A DNA stretch of 64,000 bases from Coptis chinensis (taxonomy: Eukaryota; Streptophyta; Magnoliopsida; Ranunculales; Ranunculaceae), in contig CM027378.1 of NCBI GenBank assembly GCA_015680905.1, positions 1,240,001 to 1,304,000 on the forward strand, read 5' to 3'. Position numbers and translations under genes: made by a program. This document shows, piece after piece, positions 33,391-43,842 of this stretch. The notes beneath the pieces were generated by a model. It ran no database searches. It was not told the origin of the DNA and was given only the letters and a program-made list of their open reading frames with translations. The first letter of the stretch is position 1; each line of letters begins with the position of its first letter.

Positions 33391-33494
33391 ATCATATCTA
33401 AGTCATACGTGACCATTATCCCCACTCACCCAGCAAATGATACCCGGTCTTTCCCTTTGTTATGTCTCCTCTTTTTACAAGTGTCAAATTATAT

Positions 33495-33945
33495 ATGTGT
33501 TGGTACAACTTCTGCCAGAAAACACCAATGGTAAACCATTACTTTTTCTATAAAGGACTGGCTTACAATCTCCAAGTCTAGTTGTGTTGTAGTAGACGCA
33601 CGCAAGTCGGAAAGATCCGAGTCTGTAATATCATTGAACAACACCACAAGCGGTTCAGCAGGCACACGCGGTTCAACCGGCACAAGCAGGATAAGTTTAT
33701 CGACATAATCTTTCAAAAGTCCATATAGTGATTCCATTACTGATTCTGCAAAAAATAATAATTTATAGTGAAAAACCCATACTAATTTAAATATAAACAA
33801 TTAAACAAAGTACAGAGTATACGATATGTTGGGCCAGCTTCCACAATCTGCACAGACAAACCCGACTCCCACAAGGCTACCTGAGCTGTAGTAGGCAGGC
33901 CATATTCTGAAGAAGATTCTTCACGAATGCCTTTCGACTAGAGAA
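33495..33945 (-). pseudogene. Two orphan exons of an unrecognised gene
   Basis: On the minus strand an exon after TATTCTCTAG (33938) reads SKGIREESSSEYGLPTTAQV, then ALWESGLSVQIVEAGPTYR. After an intron with acceptor TTTTTTGCAG (~33750) the next reads ESVMESLYGLLKDYVDKLIL then RVPAEPLVVLFND. Both acceptors have good pyrimidine tracts. I do not recognise the protein. It lies just outside the left end of Helitron 1 and could be host or captured. Confidence 0.35.
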
Positions 33946-34520
33946 TAAAACAAAAAAAAAATAATCAAACAACAAATCCCATCAAAAAATTAACCAAGAT
34001 AGATATGGAAGGTTAGTAACCAAGATAGATATGGAAAGGTTAGTTACTAACTGGAAGTCCCCAAGTGCATCTATTATAACATTGCACAAAAGACAAAAAA
34101 AATTACCTTCACGAGAATACAGAGAAACAAATTCCATAAACACCTTAATTTAAGAGGCCAAAACAAACAAGAAAGATATGATAGAGATATGAAATAAAAA
34201 GTAAAAATTAAAGCACTCGTAAACATATCCAAAACACCTAAACAAATTTTATCAACTACAAAATTTTCAAAAACAAAAAGACCTACAAAATCTATGATTA
34301 CTTTATTTTCTAAAAACAAAAATATAATACCAGATTTCCAACAAAAACAAACTTCATAAACAAATCTAAGATGATACAAAGCAGATTTTAAACAGGAAAA
34401 CTAAAATAAACACATCAGCAAAAAAAAAGAAAAAAGAAACAACAACAACAACAACTTTAAAACTTTTGACAATTCTCAATAAACTTCAAACAAAACCGAC
34501 GAGGTGGAAAACATCATCTA
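33946..34520. other. A-rich flank of Helitron 1
   Basis: A repeated word (CCAAGATAGATATGGAARGTTAGT, twice near 33990-34045) and A-rich tracts. The 34074-34379 minus ORF is low-complexity and hydrophobic and is not supported. Confidence 0.4.
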
Positions 34521-34799
34521 CTATCTATATACTAAAGCAGAGACCTTTAAAGGAAGATTTTCTCTCTCATATGTGGCACTCTAATATGAGAGATATACTA
34601 AAGCAGAGACCTTTAAAGAAAGATTTTCTCTCTCCTATGTGGCACTCTAATATGAGAGTTAGCCTTTTTTCTATCATATGTGACACTCTAATATGAAAGA
34701 TAGTATTTTTTAATAGCCTACAATCCCACGCACATGGAACATCTTTGGAGAGTTTGAGTGTATTTTTAATTCCTATATTTGGAGAGTTTGGGTGTATTT

Positions 34800-35040
34800 C
34801 CAATTCTTATATATTTGATCAAATAAAAAAAAATTACTAAAAAAATAGGTAATTTGTAGAAGGTAATTTTCTATTACTACGAATCAAACACTTTTAGTGT
34901 TCCAATTCTTATATATTTGATCAAATAAAAAAAATTGCTAAAAAATAGGTGATTTGTAGAAACTAATTTATATTTGATCAAATAAAAAAAAATTGCTAAA
35001 AAATAGATGATTTGTATAAACTAATTTTCTATTACAAATC
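34800..35040. repeat. ~60-100-bp direct repeat in Helitron 1
   Basis: ATATTTGATCAAATAAAAAA followed by TTRCTAAAAAATAGGTGATT recurs three times with an inner TGATCA palindrome. It separates the 5' terminus from the minisatellite. Confidence 0.6.
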
Positions 35041-35219
35041 ATACAATTTTAGTATCTATGATAAAACACCGACTTATTTCGAATATATCCTTAACATGGC
35101 CTCAAAACATAGTTAAAAACAATTATACAAAATATATAATAGAAAATAAAAAAAAAATTACAGCAAAGCAATAATGACAAATATTTTAAAATATATATAA
35201 TAATTGAATGAAACTAACG

Positions 35220-38090
35220 ACAAAAAAAACAATTAATGGGGAACGGAAAACTGGATGCAAATGCATCAACTAACCTCAAATAATATTTAACGGAAATCGG
35301 AAACTGAATGCAAATGCAAGCATTAAACTAATCTTAAAAAGTAATTAATAGAAAATCGAATACGGATACAACCTGTATTAAACTAACCTCAAAGAATAAT
35401 TAATGGAAAATCAAAACTTGGATACAAATACATCAAAAAATTATTGTCGAAAAAATCGAAACGGATGCAAATGCATTGAGCTCACCCTCAAAGATTAAAT
35501 TAACGGGAAATCGGAAACTGGATGCAACTGCATTGAACTAACCTCAAAGAAAAATTAATTATAAATTGGGAACATAATGCAAATGCGTGGAACTAATCTT
35601 AAAAACTAATTAATGAGAAATCGGAAACCGGATGCAACTGCATTGAACTAATCTCAAAAAATATATTGGATGCAAAACCTCAAGAAATAATTAACGGAAA
35701 ATCGGAAACTGGATGCAAACTCATTGAACTAACCTCAAACAATAATTAACGGAAATCGGAAACTAGATGCAAATGCAACTTTATCAAATAATAAATACGG
35801 AAAATCAAAACCGGATGCAAATGTATTAAACTAATCTAACATAATAATTAACGGAAAATCGAAACCGGATGCAAATGCATTGAATCCGACCTCAAAGAAC
35901 AATTAATAGAAAATTGGGAATTTGATGCAAATGTATTGAACTAACCGAAGAGAATAATTAACGATAAATCATAAACTGGATGCAACTGCATTGAACTGAT
36001 CTCAAAAAATAAATAACGGGAATTGAAAATTTGATGCAACTGCATTGAACTAACCTTAAAATATAAATAACGGAAAATCAGAAACTAGATGCAAATGCAT
36101 TAAACTAACCTCAAAACATAGTTGGGTTATATGTTGTGGGAATGTCTCGATAAATATAGTTTTGTATTTAAAATGGTGTTTATCTTATCTCTTTTCGTAT
36201 TCAAGTAGCTTCAATATATATGAACTTCGCTTTATTAGGCAATCTCACAAAACATCAATCAAACTTCTATTATTAAACAACAAAATGAAGTTGAAGGATT
36301 TTATCAAATGCAAGTTTTTTTTTAAATGGAGAGTGAGGTTTTCACGTTATAAGAAATTTGGTTTAGTGATAAATATAGTATTAATATATAATAGTTCTCA
36401 AGATATTTGCAAATATTTTTCAGAATAATTAATATAACAACACCCGCTAAGTAGATAATCTTTGAAGATCGATTCCATATAGTGAGTCATGCATAATTTA
36501 AAGAATAATTAACTGGAAATCGAAAACTGAATAATCTTCGATGATCCCACATAGTAAATTAAGCATAATTTACTTTTATGTCATATTTGCAATGACACTA
36601 CAGATGGATCAGTAGAACTTGGTATTACACACCACATTAGATAATTATAAAGAAATCGAAAACTGGATTCAAATACATAACTGAGCTCAAAGAGTAATTA
36701 ACGGTAAATTAGAAGCTTTATACAAATTGCATTAAACTAACGACAGAGAATAATTAATGGGAAATTAGAAATTGGATGCAAATCTTTGAAAAATATTTAA
36801 CGAAAAATCGAAAATAGTATGCAAATACATCAAACAAACCTCAAATAATCATTAATGGGAAACCAAAAACTTGATGCAAATGCATTGAACTTAACTCAAA
36901 AAATAATAAACAAAAAATAAAAAACTGAATGCAACTGCATTGAACTAACCTCATAGAATAATTGGTAGAAAATTGGAAACTAAATGCAAATGCATTGAAA
37001 TAACCTCAAAGAATAGTTAACGGGAAATCAGAAACCGGATATAATTGTATCGAACTAACCTCAAAGCATAAATAATCAGAAACTAGATGCAGATGCATTG
37101 AACTAACCTTAAAGAGTTATTAACGGGAAATTGAAAAATGGATCCAAATGCAATGAAGTAATCTCAAAGACTAATTAACGAAACATTGAAAAATGGATGA
37201 AACCGCACTGAACTAACCTTAATGAATAATTAACGAGAAATTATAAATTTGATGTAACTACATTGAACTAACTTCAAAAAAATAATTAATGGGAAATCGG
37301 AAACTTGATGCAAATGCATTGAACTAATCTCAAAAAACAATTAACATAAAATCGGAAATCGGATGCAACTGCATTGAACTAACCTCAAAGAATAATTAAC
37401 GGAAAACCAAAAACTGGATGCAATTGCATTAAACTAAAATCAGAGATTAACTAACGGAAAATCAAAAATTGGATGCAAATGCATTGAAATAACCTCAAAA
37501 AATAGTTAACTAGAAATCGAAGTCGGATGTAACTGCATCGCACTGACCTCAAAGCATAAATGTCCACTTTTTTAACCTTCTCACATGAATAATTACGAGT
37601 AATTAGGAACCCAAAACGAAAGTGAATTTATAAAAACAGACCTTTACATATATGTAAACTGTATAGAAATTGTAAACTATCGAACTAACCTAGAAAAACA
37701 ATTAATAGGAAATCGAAAACCGGATCTGAGGATGTATTAAACTAACCTCAAAGAGTAATTAACGGGAGATTGGAACATGGATGCAAATACAATGAACTAA
37801 TCTCAAAGACTAATTAACGAAACATCGAAAATTGGATGCAACTGTACTGAATTAACCTTAATGAATAACTAACTGGAAATCATAAAGTGAATACAATTGC
37901 ACTGAACTAACCTCAAATAATAATTAACAGAAAATTGGAAACTTGATGCAACTGCATTGAACTAGCCTTAAAGAATAATTAATGAAAAATTAGAAACTGG
38001 ATGCAACGTACTACATTAAACTAATCTCAAAGAATATATAATTAATGGAAAATCAAAAACTTGATGCAAATGCATTGAACTAATAACTCT
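35220..38090 (+). repeat. ~55-bp minisatellite inside Helitron 1
   Basis: Dozens of diverged copies of a unit of ~55 bases. Its parts are AACTAACCTCAAAGAATAAT, TAACGGGAAATCGGAAACTG and GATGCAAATGCATTG, the last containing ATGCAAATGCAT. Blocks run 35.22-36.12, 36.50-37.56 and 37.69-38.09 kb, separated by ~300-bp spacers (36.12-36.50, 37.56-37.68, 38.09-38.5). The spacers contain GGAATGTCTYGAYAAATATA and TATTCAAGYAGCTTCAATAT at more than one place, giving a higher-order unit. The same unit in reverse orientation fills 46.2-49.25 kb. Confidence 0.9.
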
Positions 38091-38571
38091 AAAACATATG
38101 TGTATTATATGTAGAGAGAATAAATGTCTCGACAAATATAGTTTTGCATTTTAAATAGTATTTATTATAATTTTTTTTATTGTGATTGGGAATGTCTTGC
38201 TATTCAAGCAGCTTCAATATTATTTTGGCCACATTGGACATTCTCACAAAACTTTAATCAAACTTATATTATTAAACCTAACAATAAAAAGAAGTCAATG
38301 AGTTTTATCAAGGTTTGGTGCTTCCTTTTTATAGAGAATGGTGCAAAAAATTTAAATGAGTAATTAATATAATTTTTATATTTTTCATAGTTATGCATAA
38401 TTGCTAATATTTTTTAGAATAATTTAATATAATGATACCCGTTCATAGGACACGTTCATGTGATAAATCTTTTCAAATGAGAGTAGTGTATTTTTTGATG
38501 ATATGAAAATAATCAATCTGTTTTAGTGATTTGTACACATTAGTACATAAGCTGAATGGTGATGATTTACA

Positions 38572-39007
38572 GCTAAATCACCATAAATCTAATAAAACTA
38601 TTATACAAGCTAGATTAAGTTTAAGATAATTCTATTTGAAAATTATGGATTAATATTCTAAACCATAAAGTGAAAAGGTTATCTCAATTTAATCCCTTAG
38701 TTTCCAAGTACTTATACACCATAATCGCTGCTCATTAATATATTTCGGTTTATTTTCAATAAAAATATATTCTGATTCGAAAATTTGCCGCTAAATCACT
38801 ATAAATCTAAGAAAACTATTATACAAGCTAGACCGAGTTTAAGATAATTCTATTTAAAAATTACGGATTAATATCCTAAACCACAAAGTGAATATGCTAT
38901 CTCAATTTGATCCCTTAGTTTCCAAGTACTTATGCACCATAATCGCTGCTCATTAACGTATTTTGATTTATTTTTAATAAAAATATATTCTGATTCGAAA
39001 ATTTGTG
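38572..39007 (+). repeat. 218-bp tandem duplication near Helitron 1 3' end
   Basis: GCTAAATCACYATAAATCTA begins a 218-bp unit repeated twice end to end (38572 and 38790), sharing TTATACAAGCTAGA and TTTCCAAGTACTTATRCACC. It ends at TTCGAAAATTTG, ~45 bases before the terminal stem-loop. Confidence 0.85.
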
Positions 39008-39084
39008 TGAGACATTTTGTAAAGCTTTTTCAGCACACAAAATATTTAATAGATCCCGGGCGTATGCCCGGGTCCAAAATCTAG

Positions 39085-39450
39085 TTATAAACTAATTTTA
39101 AGTGTTCAAATACATCCACTATAAAACAAAAACCCCTAATCTCAGTAGATTTCAAACAACCAAAAAAAAAAAAAATAGACGAGAAACGCAACATTATAAA
39201 CTCACAACTTAGAAAAACACAAAAACTCAACTGATTTCAAACCTTACAACTCATAAAACACCTTCTATAACTTCCAACATCACCATTTGTACTACAAACA
39301 CAATAAAACATCATAAACCACATTTTTATACAAATATAACTTAAACAAAATATCAAAACCATAAACACACAACAACACAATATTTCAACAAAACAAAACA
39401 CTTTAAACAACATCAGTAGATTTCAAACTATTTCAAAATATTTAACAAAA
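39085..39450. other. A-rich spacer between Helitrons 1 and 3
   Basis: AC-rich on the plus strand with a repeated CAGTAGATTTCAAAC word (39145 and 39412). No coding. Confidence 0.5.
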
Positions 39451-39712
39451 CTAGTCTGATGCAGGTGCTACGCACCTCTGGCCCCATTCTATAAAATAAT
39501 CTACAAAAATTGAATTACTTATTTAACCTTTTTGTATGTAGTATTTATTTATTTTTATTTTGCTTTGGGTGTAGAGGTAAATTCGTAATTATCACATAAT
39601 TATAAGGGCAAAACAGTCACAAAAAAAGTGACCAAGAGTCACACATTTTTTAATATTAAATTACTATTGCAGCACTGTAGGTAGACGTCAGGATTTTTAA
39701 AATAGTAAAAGA
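39451..39712 (-). mobile_element. Helitron 3, 262 bp, non-autonomous
   Basis: In minus orientation it starts A|TCTTTTACTATTTTAAAAAT and ends with the stem AGGTGC-GTA-GCACCT, then GCATCAGA and CTAG|T. A before and T after fit Helitron insertion. Short internal sequence without ORF. Confidence 0.8.
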
Positions 39713-39733
39713 TAGTTTGTAGCTAAAAACTTA

Positions 39734-40618
39734 GAGCATCTCTAGGTGGAGTAATCAACTACATATTTGCCTCCACCATTCGAAATTTCGCCAAAAACCA
39801 TCTCTAGGTGGAGGCAAACATAGAGGCATCAACTATCTAGATGCATCCGTGGAAGCAAATTTGTGGTTTTGGATGCGGATACGGCGCGACACTACCAATG
39901 TTGTGCAACAGTGGGAGTGTTACGTTGGTTTTTTTTTAGGTGGAAATTTTATTGATAATGATAACGAGGATTACAAATAATTAGGACAAGCGTGCAACAA
40001 GCTGCGCCGCAAGTCCTTTCTGAATAGCAAATCCTATCCTTCTAAACACAAACTCGTTGGAACCAGCTGTCATAACGTTACTGTCCATAACCTTCTGAAG
40101 TCTCTTGAGAAGCTCAACCGACTGTTGTTCCAAGAAACCGAAAGTGTCAAAACTAAACGGAATGAAACAATGTTGGTTAGCTATACAAGCTTCCTCATGC
40201 TTCTCTATCTTCCCTGCCGCTGCTCTCTTAGCTGCTTCTCCCACCTCAAACAATGTTGCAAACTTTTTTTTTTTTTTTTTTTTTTTAACTTTGACCAGAA
40301 CAGCAGCCATGACACTAGTAGTGTCGTGCTGCATTGGGAGTGTCACGTGGATTTTTTTTTTTTTACTTTTAATTTGGAATGGTGTATGCGACATTGGTAG
40401 TGTCGCTCCAACACTTTTTGCAACTATTCACCATTGTTTGCAACTGTTTGCTTTTGATTATTTTAATTTTCTCTTAGTTTACTTTTGCACCTGCCACACT
40501 ACAACTGTCGCGTGGGTTAGTCCCTTGATAATTTGCGATTTCCCACCTAGAGTTGGTCATTGTTTGCAAAAAGTTGCCTCAAACATGTAGTTGATGCCTC
40601 CACCACCTAGAGATGCTC
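39734..40618. mobile_element. TIR DNA transposon (MITE-like), 885 bp
   Basis: Both ends carry GAGCATCTCTAGGTGG (right end in reverse complement), and similarity continues inward to ATCAACTACAT, ~38 bp. TTA precedes the left end and TTT(TA) follows the right end, suggesting a degenerate TTA target typical of PIF/Harbinger-like elements. Interior words such as GACACTACCAATGTTG and ACATTGGTAGTGTC are also inverted. The left TIR region is duplicated (CCATCTCTAGGTGGAGGCAA, 39799). A retroelement coding fragment with T runs on both sides is embedded at ~39930-40290. Confidence 0.7.
39981..40290 (-). pseudogene. C-terminal fragment of a retroelement-type ORF
   Basis: Minus frame ends VFRRIGFAIQKGLAAQLVAR, LS and stop, preceded by CFIPFSFDTFGFLEQQSVEL and KHEEACIANQH. 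The F.P..F.T.G......L...IQ.../...RIGFAI..GL.AQLV.RL arrangement recalls C-terminal segments of reverse-transcriptase-type polyproteins scattered in plants. On the minus strand an A run (39930-39940) follows its 3' side, as after retroposition. Identity is tentative; the frame above 40270 is poly-Lys from a T tract. Confidence 0.4.
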
Positions 40619-40619
40619 T

Positions 40620-41820
40620 TTTACGATGTTTCGACAGTTTTTATTTTTTTATTTTCTACCTTTTTTTTTCTCTCTCACTTTCTCTCTCCCCTACAATTTT
40701 TTTTTGGAGAGAAAAAAAGTTAAGTGGGAAGGAGGGAAAAAGAGGCTGAGCATCTATTTATGAGCAGAGAGATATTATCTAATACACAATGGGTTTAAGT
40801 GGTTTTTTTTTGTGGAGGATGCCCCTTGATTTAAGTAGAGAGTGAGGCAGTTAGGAATGGAATGGAGGTGTGAGATTTTAAGATAGTGATGTAGCGGATT
40901 TGAAATTTGCATTTCAATTTGGTTTTTTGATACAATTGTAAGAAAAAGTTGTGTTACTATTTTGGGTAAATGTCATTTTTATTGTGTACGGGTGAAATCT
41001 GAGCCATTTGTTTTGTGATGGAAATGCATGTTTTGATTTAAAATATTCTACCGGTGCGCAGCGAAAGATTAAGGTGATGATATTGGTAATGTGTGGTTTA
41101 ATTTTATTCCAAAACTTCTCTGTGCTATCTACGTGGCTACATAACCCTCCTACACACTCTGGCTAGCAAGCATTCAACGCCAATTCGAGCATGTTGCAAA
41201 TCTTCAACCAAGCACATTGCACCATTTTGTTGGTGGCGCGCAATATTAAGGAGTTTAGCACTTTGGCACCATTTAAAAACCAAAATTTAGGGCTTCCAGT
41301 ATCAATTATATAAGGAAAATAAATCCTAAAAAAACACGATTATCAAAAATACATTCTTTTACCAAAATAATTAAAAACCGTACTACTATGGAATAGTGAA
41401 ATGGTAGTGTGTGTATTACTCATATAGAAATACGACTTTATCAAATTTGAAAGTGGTCAACCGTTGGTTCCTGGCTTTCTGCCAAATGTCCTTACCTTGT
41501 ACTCTACTCCTATGCATGATCATATAACTAGATAGCTCTGTTGTTGAAGGTAGGTACTTTTCTTATATATAGCTTCTACGCATTGGACTATTGGTGTTGT
41601 GCATACTTAAGAGTTAAGAGTTAAGATTCATTATTTGTTTTTTGTTGTGGATACTGACAAACGACGGATCATTCTTCATGCATGGTGGCCGATTTAGTTT
41701 CTCAGTTGTTCAAATGATTGGTTAAGCGTGCGAATAGCTTTGAATATTACTCTAGGTGTGTTTTTTGTATAACTTATTTCAGTTTAGGATAAGATAAAAC
41801 ATGTCTATGTTTAATAATTT
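40620..41820. other. Intergenic, no supported feature
   Basis: T-rich and CT-rich tracts at 40.63-40.70 kb, then unique-looking AT-rich DNA. Possibly promoter and intron of the MATH-like pieces that follow. Confidence 0.45.
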
Positions 41821-41829
41821 GAATCTTAC

Positions 41830-41985
41830 TCTTCCTGCAGAGACACAACACCAATTTAGTGCAAAACATCCTAATTGGGGATTTTGAAATTTTATTCCCC
41901 TCAGTGAGCTAAGGGACCCTGACAGAAAGTTTCTTCTTGATGATACTTTAATTCTCGAGGAGGAGGTTAAGGTCATGAATTGAAG
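41830..41985 (+). pseudogene. MATH domain, C-terminal half
   Basis: After an acceptor-like TTCCTGCAG the frame reads ETQHQFSAKHPNWGF, stop (TGA at ~41885), NFIPLSELRDPDRKFLLDDT and LILEEEVKVM, then stop. That is the W-GF...F.PL.EL.DP...LL.DT...E.EV end of a plant MATH domain as in UBP12/13 and MATH-only proteins. The premature TGA inside the W-G-F/F-I-P block inactivates it. Confidence 0.7.
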
Positions 41986-42094
41986 TTTTTTGATGGTACG
42001 TTTTTGTTCATTCGAAATCTAAATATTTTCTCATAGATCGAAGAGTTTAAACATGTTTTGATTTGCTGTCTTTTTCTTGATTGATGGATAGTGC

Positions 42095-42490
42095 AAGCTA
42101 TAGCAGCTGCTAGCATTGTGGTCATTTAGCACACTATTGATCTTCCATTGTCAAGATTCACATGGACTGTTAGAAACTTTTCTCAGTTGAATAACGAAAA
42201 GTATTATTCAAACATCTTTCTAGCTGGCAGTTTTAAATGGTATGTTATTTTCTCTCCCTCTATTGAATATCTTTAGGCTGTTGGAAATATCTGTTATAAT
42301 CAGTTATTTTCCTTCTCTGATCAGTGCGTGTTTTTGTTAGAGGAGTGCTGATTTTTCCAAAGGGGAACAATGTAGATCATTTGTCTATGTACCTAGATGT
42401 ACCAAATTCATCTAATTTGCCTGATGGTTGGAGTAAATATTCTGAGTTCAGTTTGTCAGTGGTTGATCAAGTGCACAACTATTGTTCGTA
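42095..42490 (+). pseudogene. MATH domain, N-terminal half
   Basis: Two exons: 42095-42240 gives LSRFTWTVRNFSQLNNEKYY then SNIFLAGSFKW. After an intron (GGTATGTT donor at ~42239) 42325-42475 gives VLIFPKGNNVDHLSMYLDVP, DGWSKYSEFSLSVVDQVHN. FTW..rNFS, GG..W...IFPkGN, LS.YLDV and GW..y..F.LsVV are MATH hallmarks. It lies after, not before, the C-terminal half, so these are remnants of two neighbouring copies or a rearranged gene. The second exon runs into a stop at CSY*. Confidence 0.75.
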
Positions 42491-42499
42491 TTAAATTAA

Positions 42500-43835
42500 C
42501 TATTCCATTTGGTTTGAGTTCGTATTAAACTAACTGTTGTTTGTTTTCTAGAAAATTGCCAGTTTCATAGAGTTATAGGTATTTCTTTCATCAAATATGG
42601 ATGTGCTCATCTTCATTGGCTTCTTCATGGATCTAGCCCAAAGTACCACCTTATGTCATTGTACCACAAAGCCTTGGTGTACTTTTCTTTCTTTAGACTA
42701 TTTTTTCCCCCCCAGAAGTTAGAGTTATTGGGTTTTGGTTTTTAGGGTTTATCTTGAATTGGGTGTGGATTTGAGATAATCTCTCCTCCTTTTTGTATTA
42801 TATTGGCTTCCACAATTTAGTATGCATCTGAGATCCTCTTCGTGAACAGGTTGTTCGATAGACTACTGCAAACTTTTGTTGTAAGGGTTTCACTTCGAGT
42901 AGGAACGTAACTGTGTTGTTCCTGGAACCTTTTCATACACTATTTTTAAAGCTTATGCCTCAATATCATGAGGTGTTCTTTCAAACTGTTCTTCCCTCAA
43001 ATAAACCCGATATATGGATACTAATGGGCATGTGGTCGATTTGGATGTTCAGTAAGTTCTGCTCCAACTTTTATTTAATAGTATTGCTTCTTATTTTAAT
43101 GATATTATATATTATTGTTCGCTTCAATCAAAATAGATTATAAATCTCTTTAAAACTGAATTTTGTGGACTGAGACCATTTAAATTGGTAGCTAGCCAAC
43201 TATATATGATCTACTCATTGTTTAATTGTGCTGCACACTAGCTAAGATTGATGACCTGGTATGTTCATTAGAGATAATACAAAAGGCCCTTCTAATCATC
43301 CTAGGATTGGTTATGTCTCATTTTGGTTTAGATTAGCAATTATTCATTTTCATCTATATATTTGAGATTTCTTCTGAATTTGCTTATCAACTTTGATTAC
43401 ATACGTTTTATTTGATAACTTTGTATAATTTGTTTTATTTGGTTGAGCAAATTTGAGTTTTGGTTTGTCTTTTCTAATTTATAGTTTTCTTGGTTTGTCA
43501 TCTGAATATGCTTAACCATAACACTACCTTTGAACTAATTATCAGTTTCTAATTGAGTAGTTGAAGGAAAACAAGTAATGAAACACAACTGGGTTTACTG
43601 CAGCTCACGTGAGGCTAAAGAACTAACACTGAAAATACGAACAATGCACTAGGTGTGCTCTTTCATGTATTTAATGTTTCTTATGACACCAGACAACGAG
43701 ATATGATATGTTAATTATTGCAACTTCATATTCTGATAGTCTACGGACAATTTATGCTTCATTGATATACCATATTTAGAATATCTACATAGAGCAAAAG
43801 CCCTAATCGTAATGTGCCTTTACCGTCTTTGGTAA
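42500..43835. other. AT-rich DNA, possible introns of the MATH pseudogene
   Basis: A short open frame at 42913-43143 (FFQTVLPSNKPDIWILMGMW) has no recognisable domain. The remainder is AT-rich without repeats of note. Confidence 0.4.
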
Positions 43836-43842
43836 AGTGTAG

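Larger units (their letters stand above)
34524..39084 (+). mobile_element. Helitron 1, satellite-filled, non-autonomous
   Basis: 5' end A|TCTATATACTAAAGCAGAG; 3' end CTAG|T, preceded by the stem-loop CCCGGGCGTATGCCCGGG (39055-39072, 7-bp stem, GTAT loop) 8 bases upstream. Insertion between A and T and the lack of TIRs are diagnostic. The length is 4561 bp. There is no Rep/helicase frame, so it is non-autonomous. The 5' terminal ~66 bp is duplicated in tandem (34528 and 34594 start TATACTAAAGCAGAGACC). The bulk is a ~55-bp minisatellite (see separate entry). The preserved termini suggest fairly recent activity. Confidence 0.9.

Noticed and set aside
34074-34379. 101-codon hydrophobic minus-strand ORF
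   Set aside because: AT-rich low-complexity translation (Phe/Leu/Val) without a domain or splice context.
40105-40590. 161-codon plus-strand ORF with poly-Phe
   Set aside because: Passes through T runs and is antisense to the better-supported minus-strand retroelement fragment.
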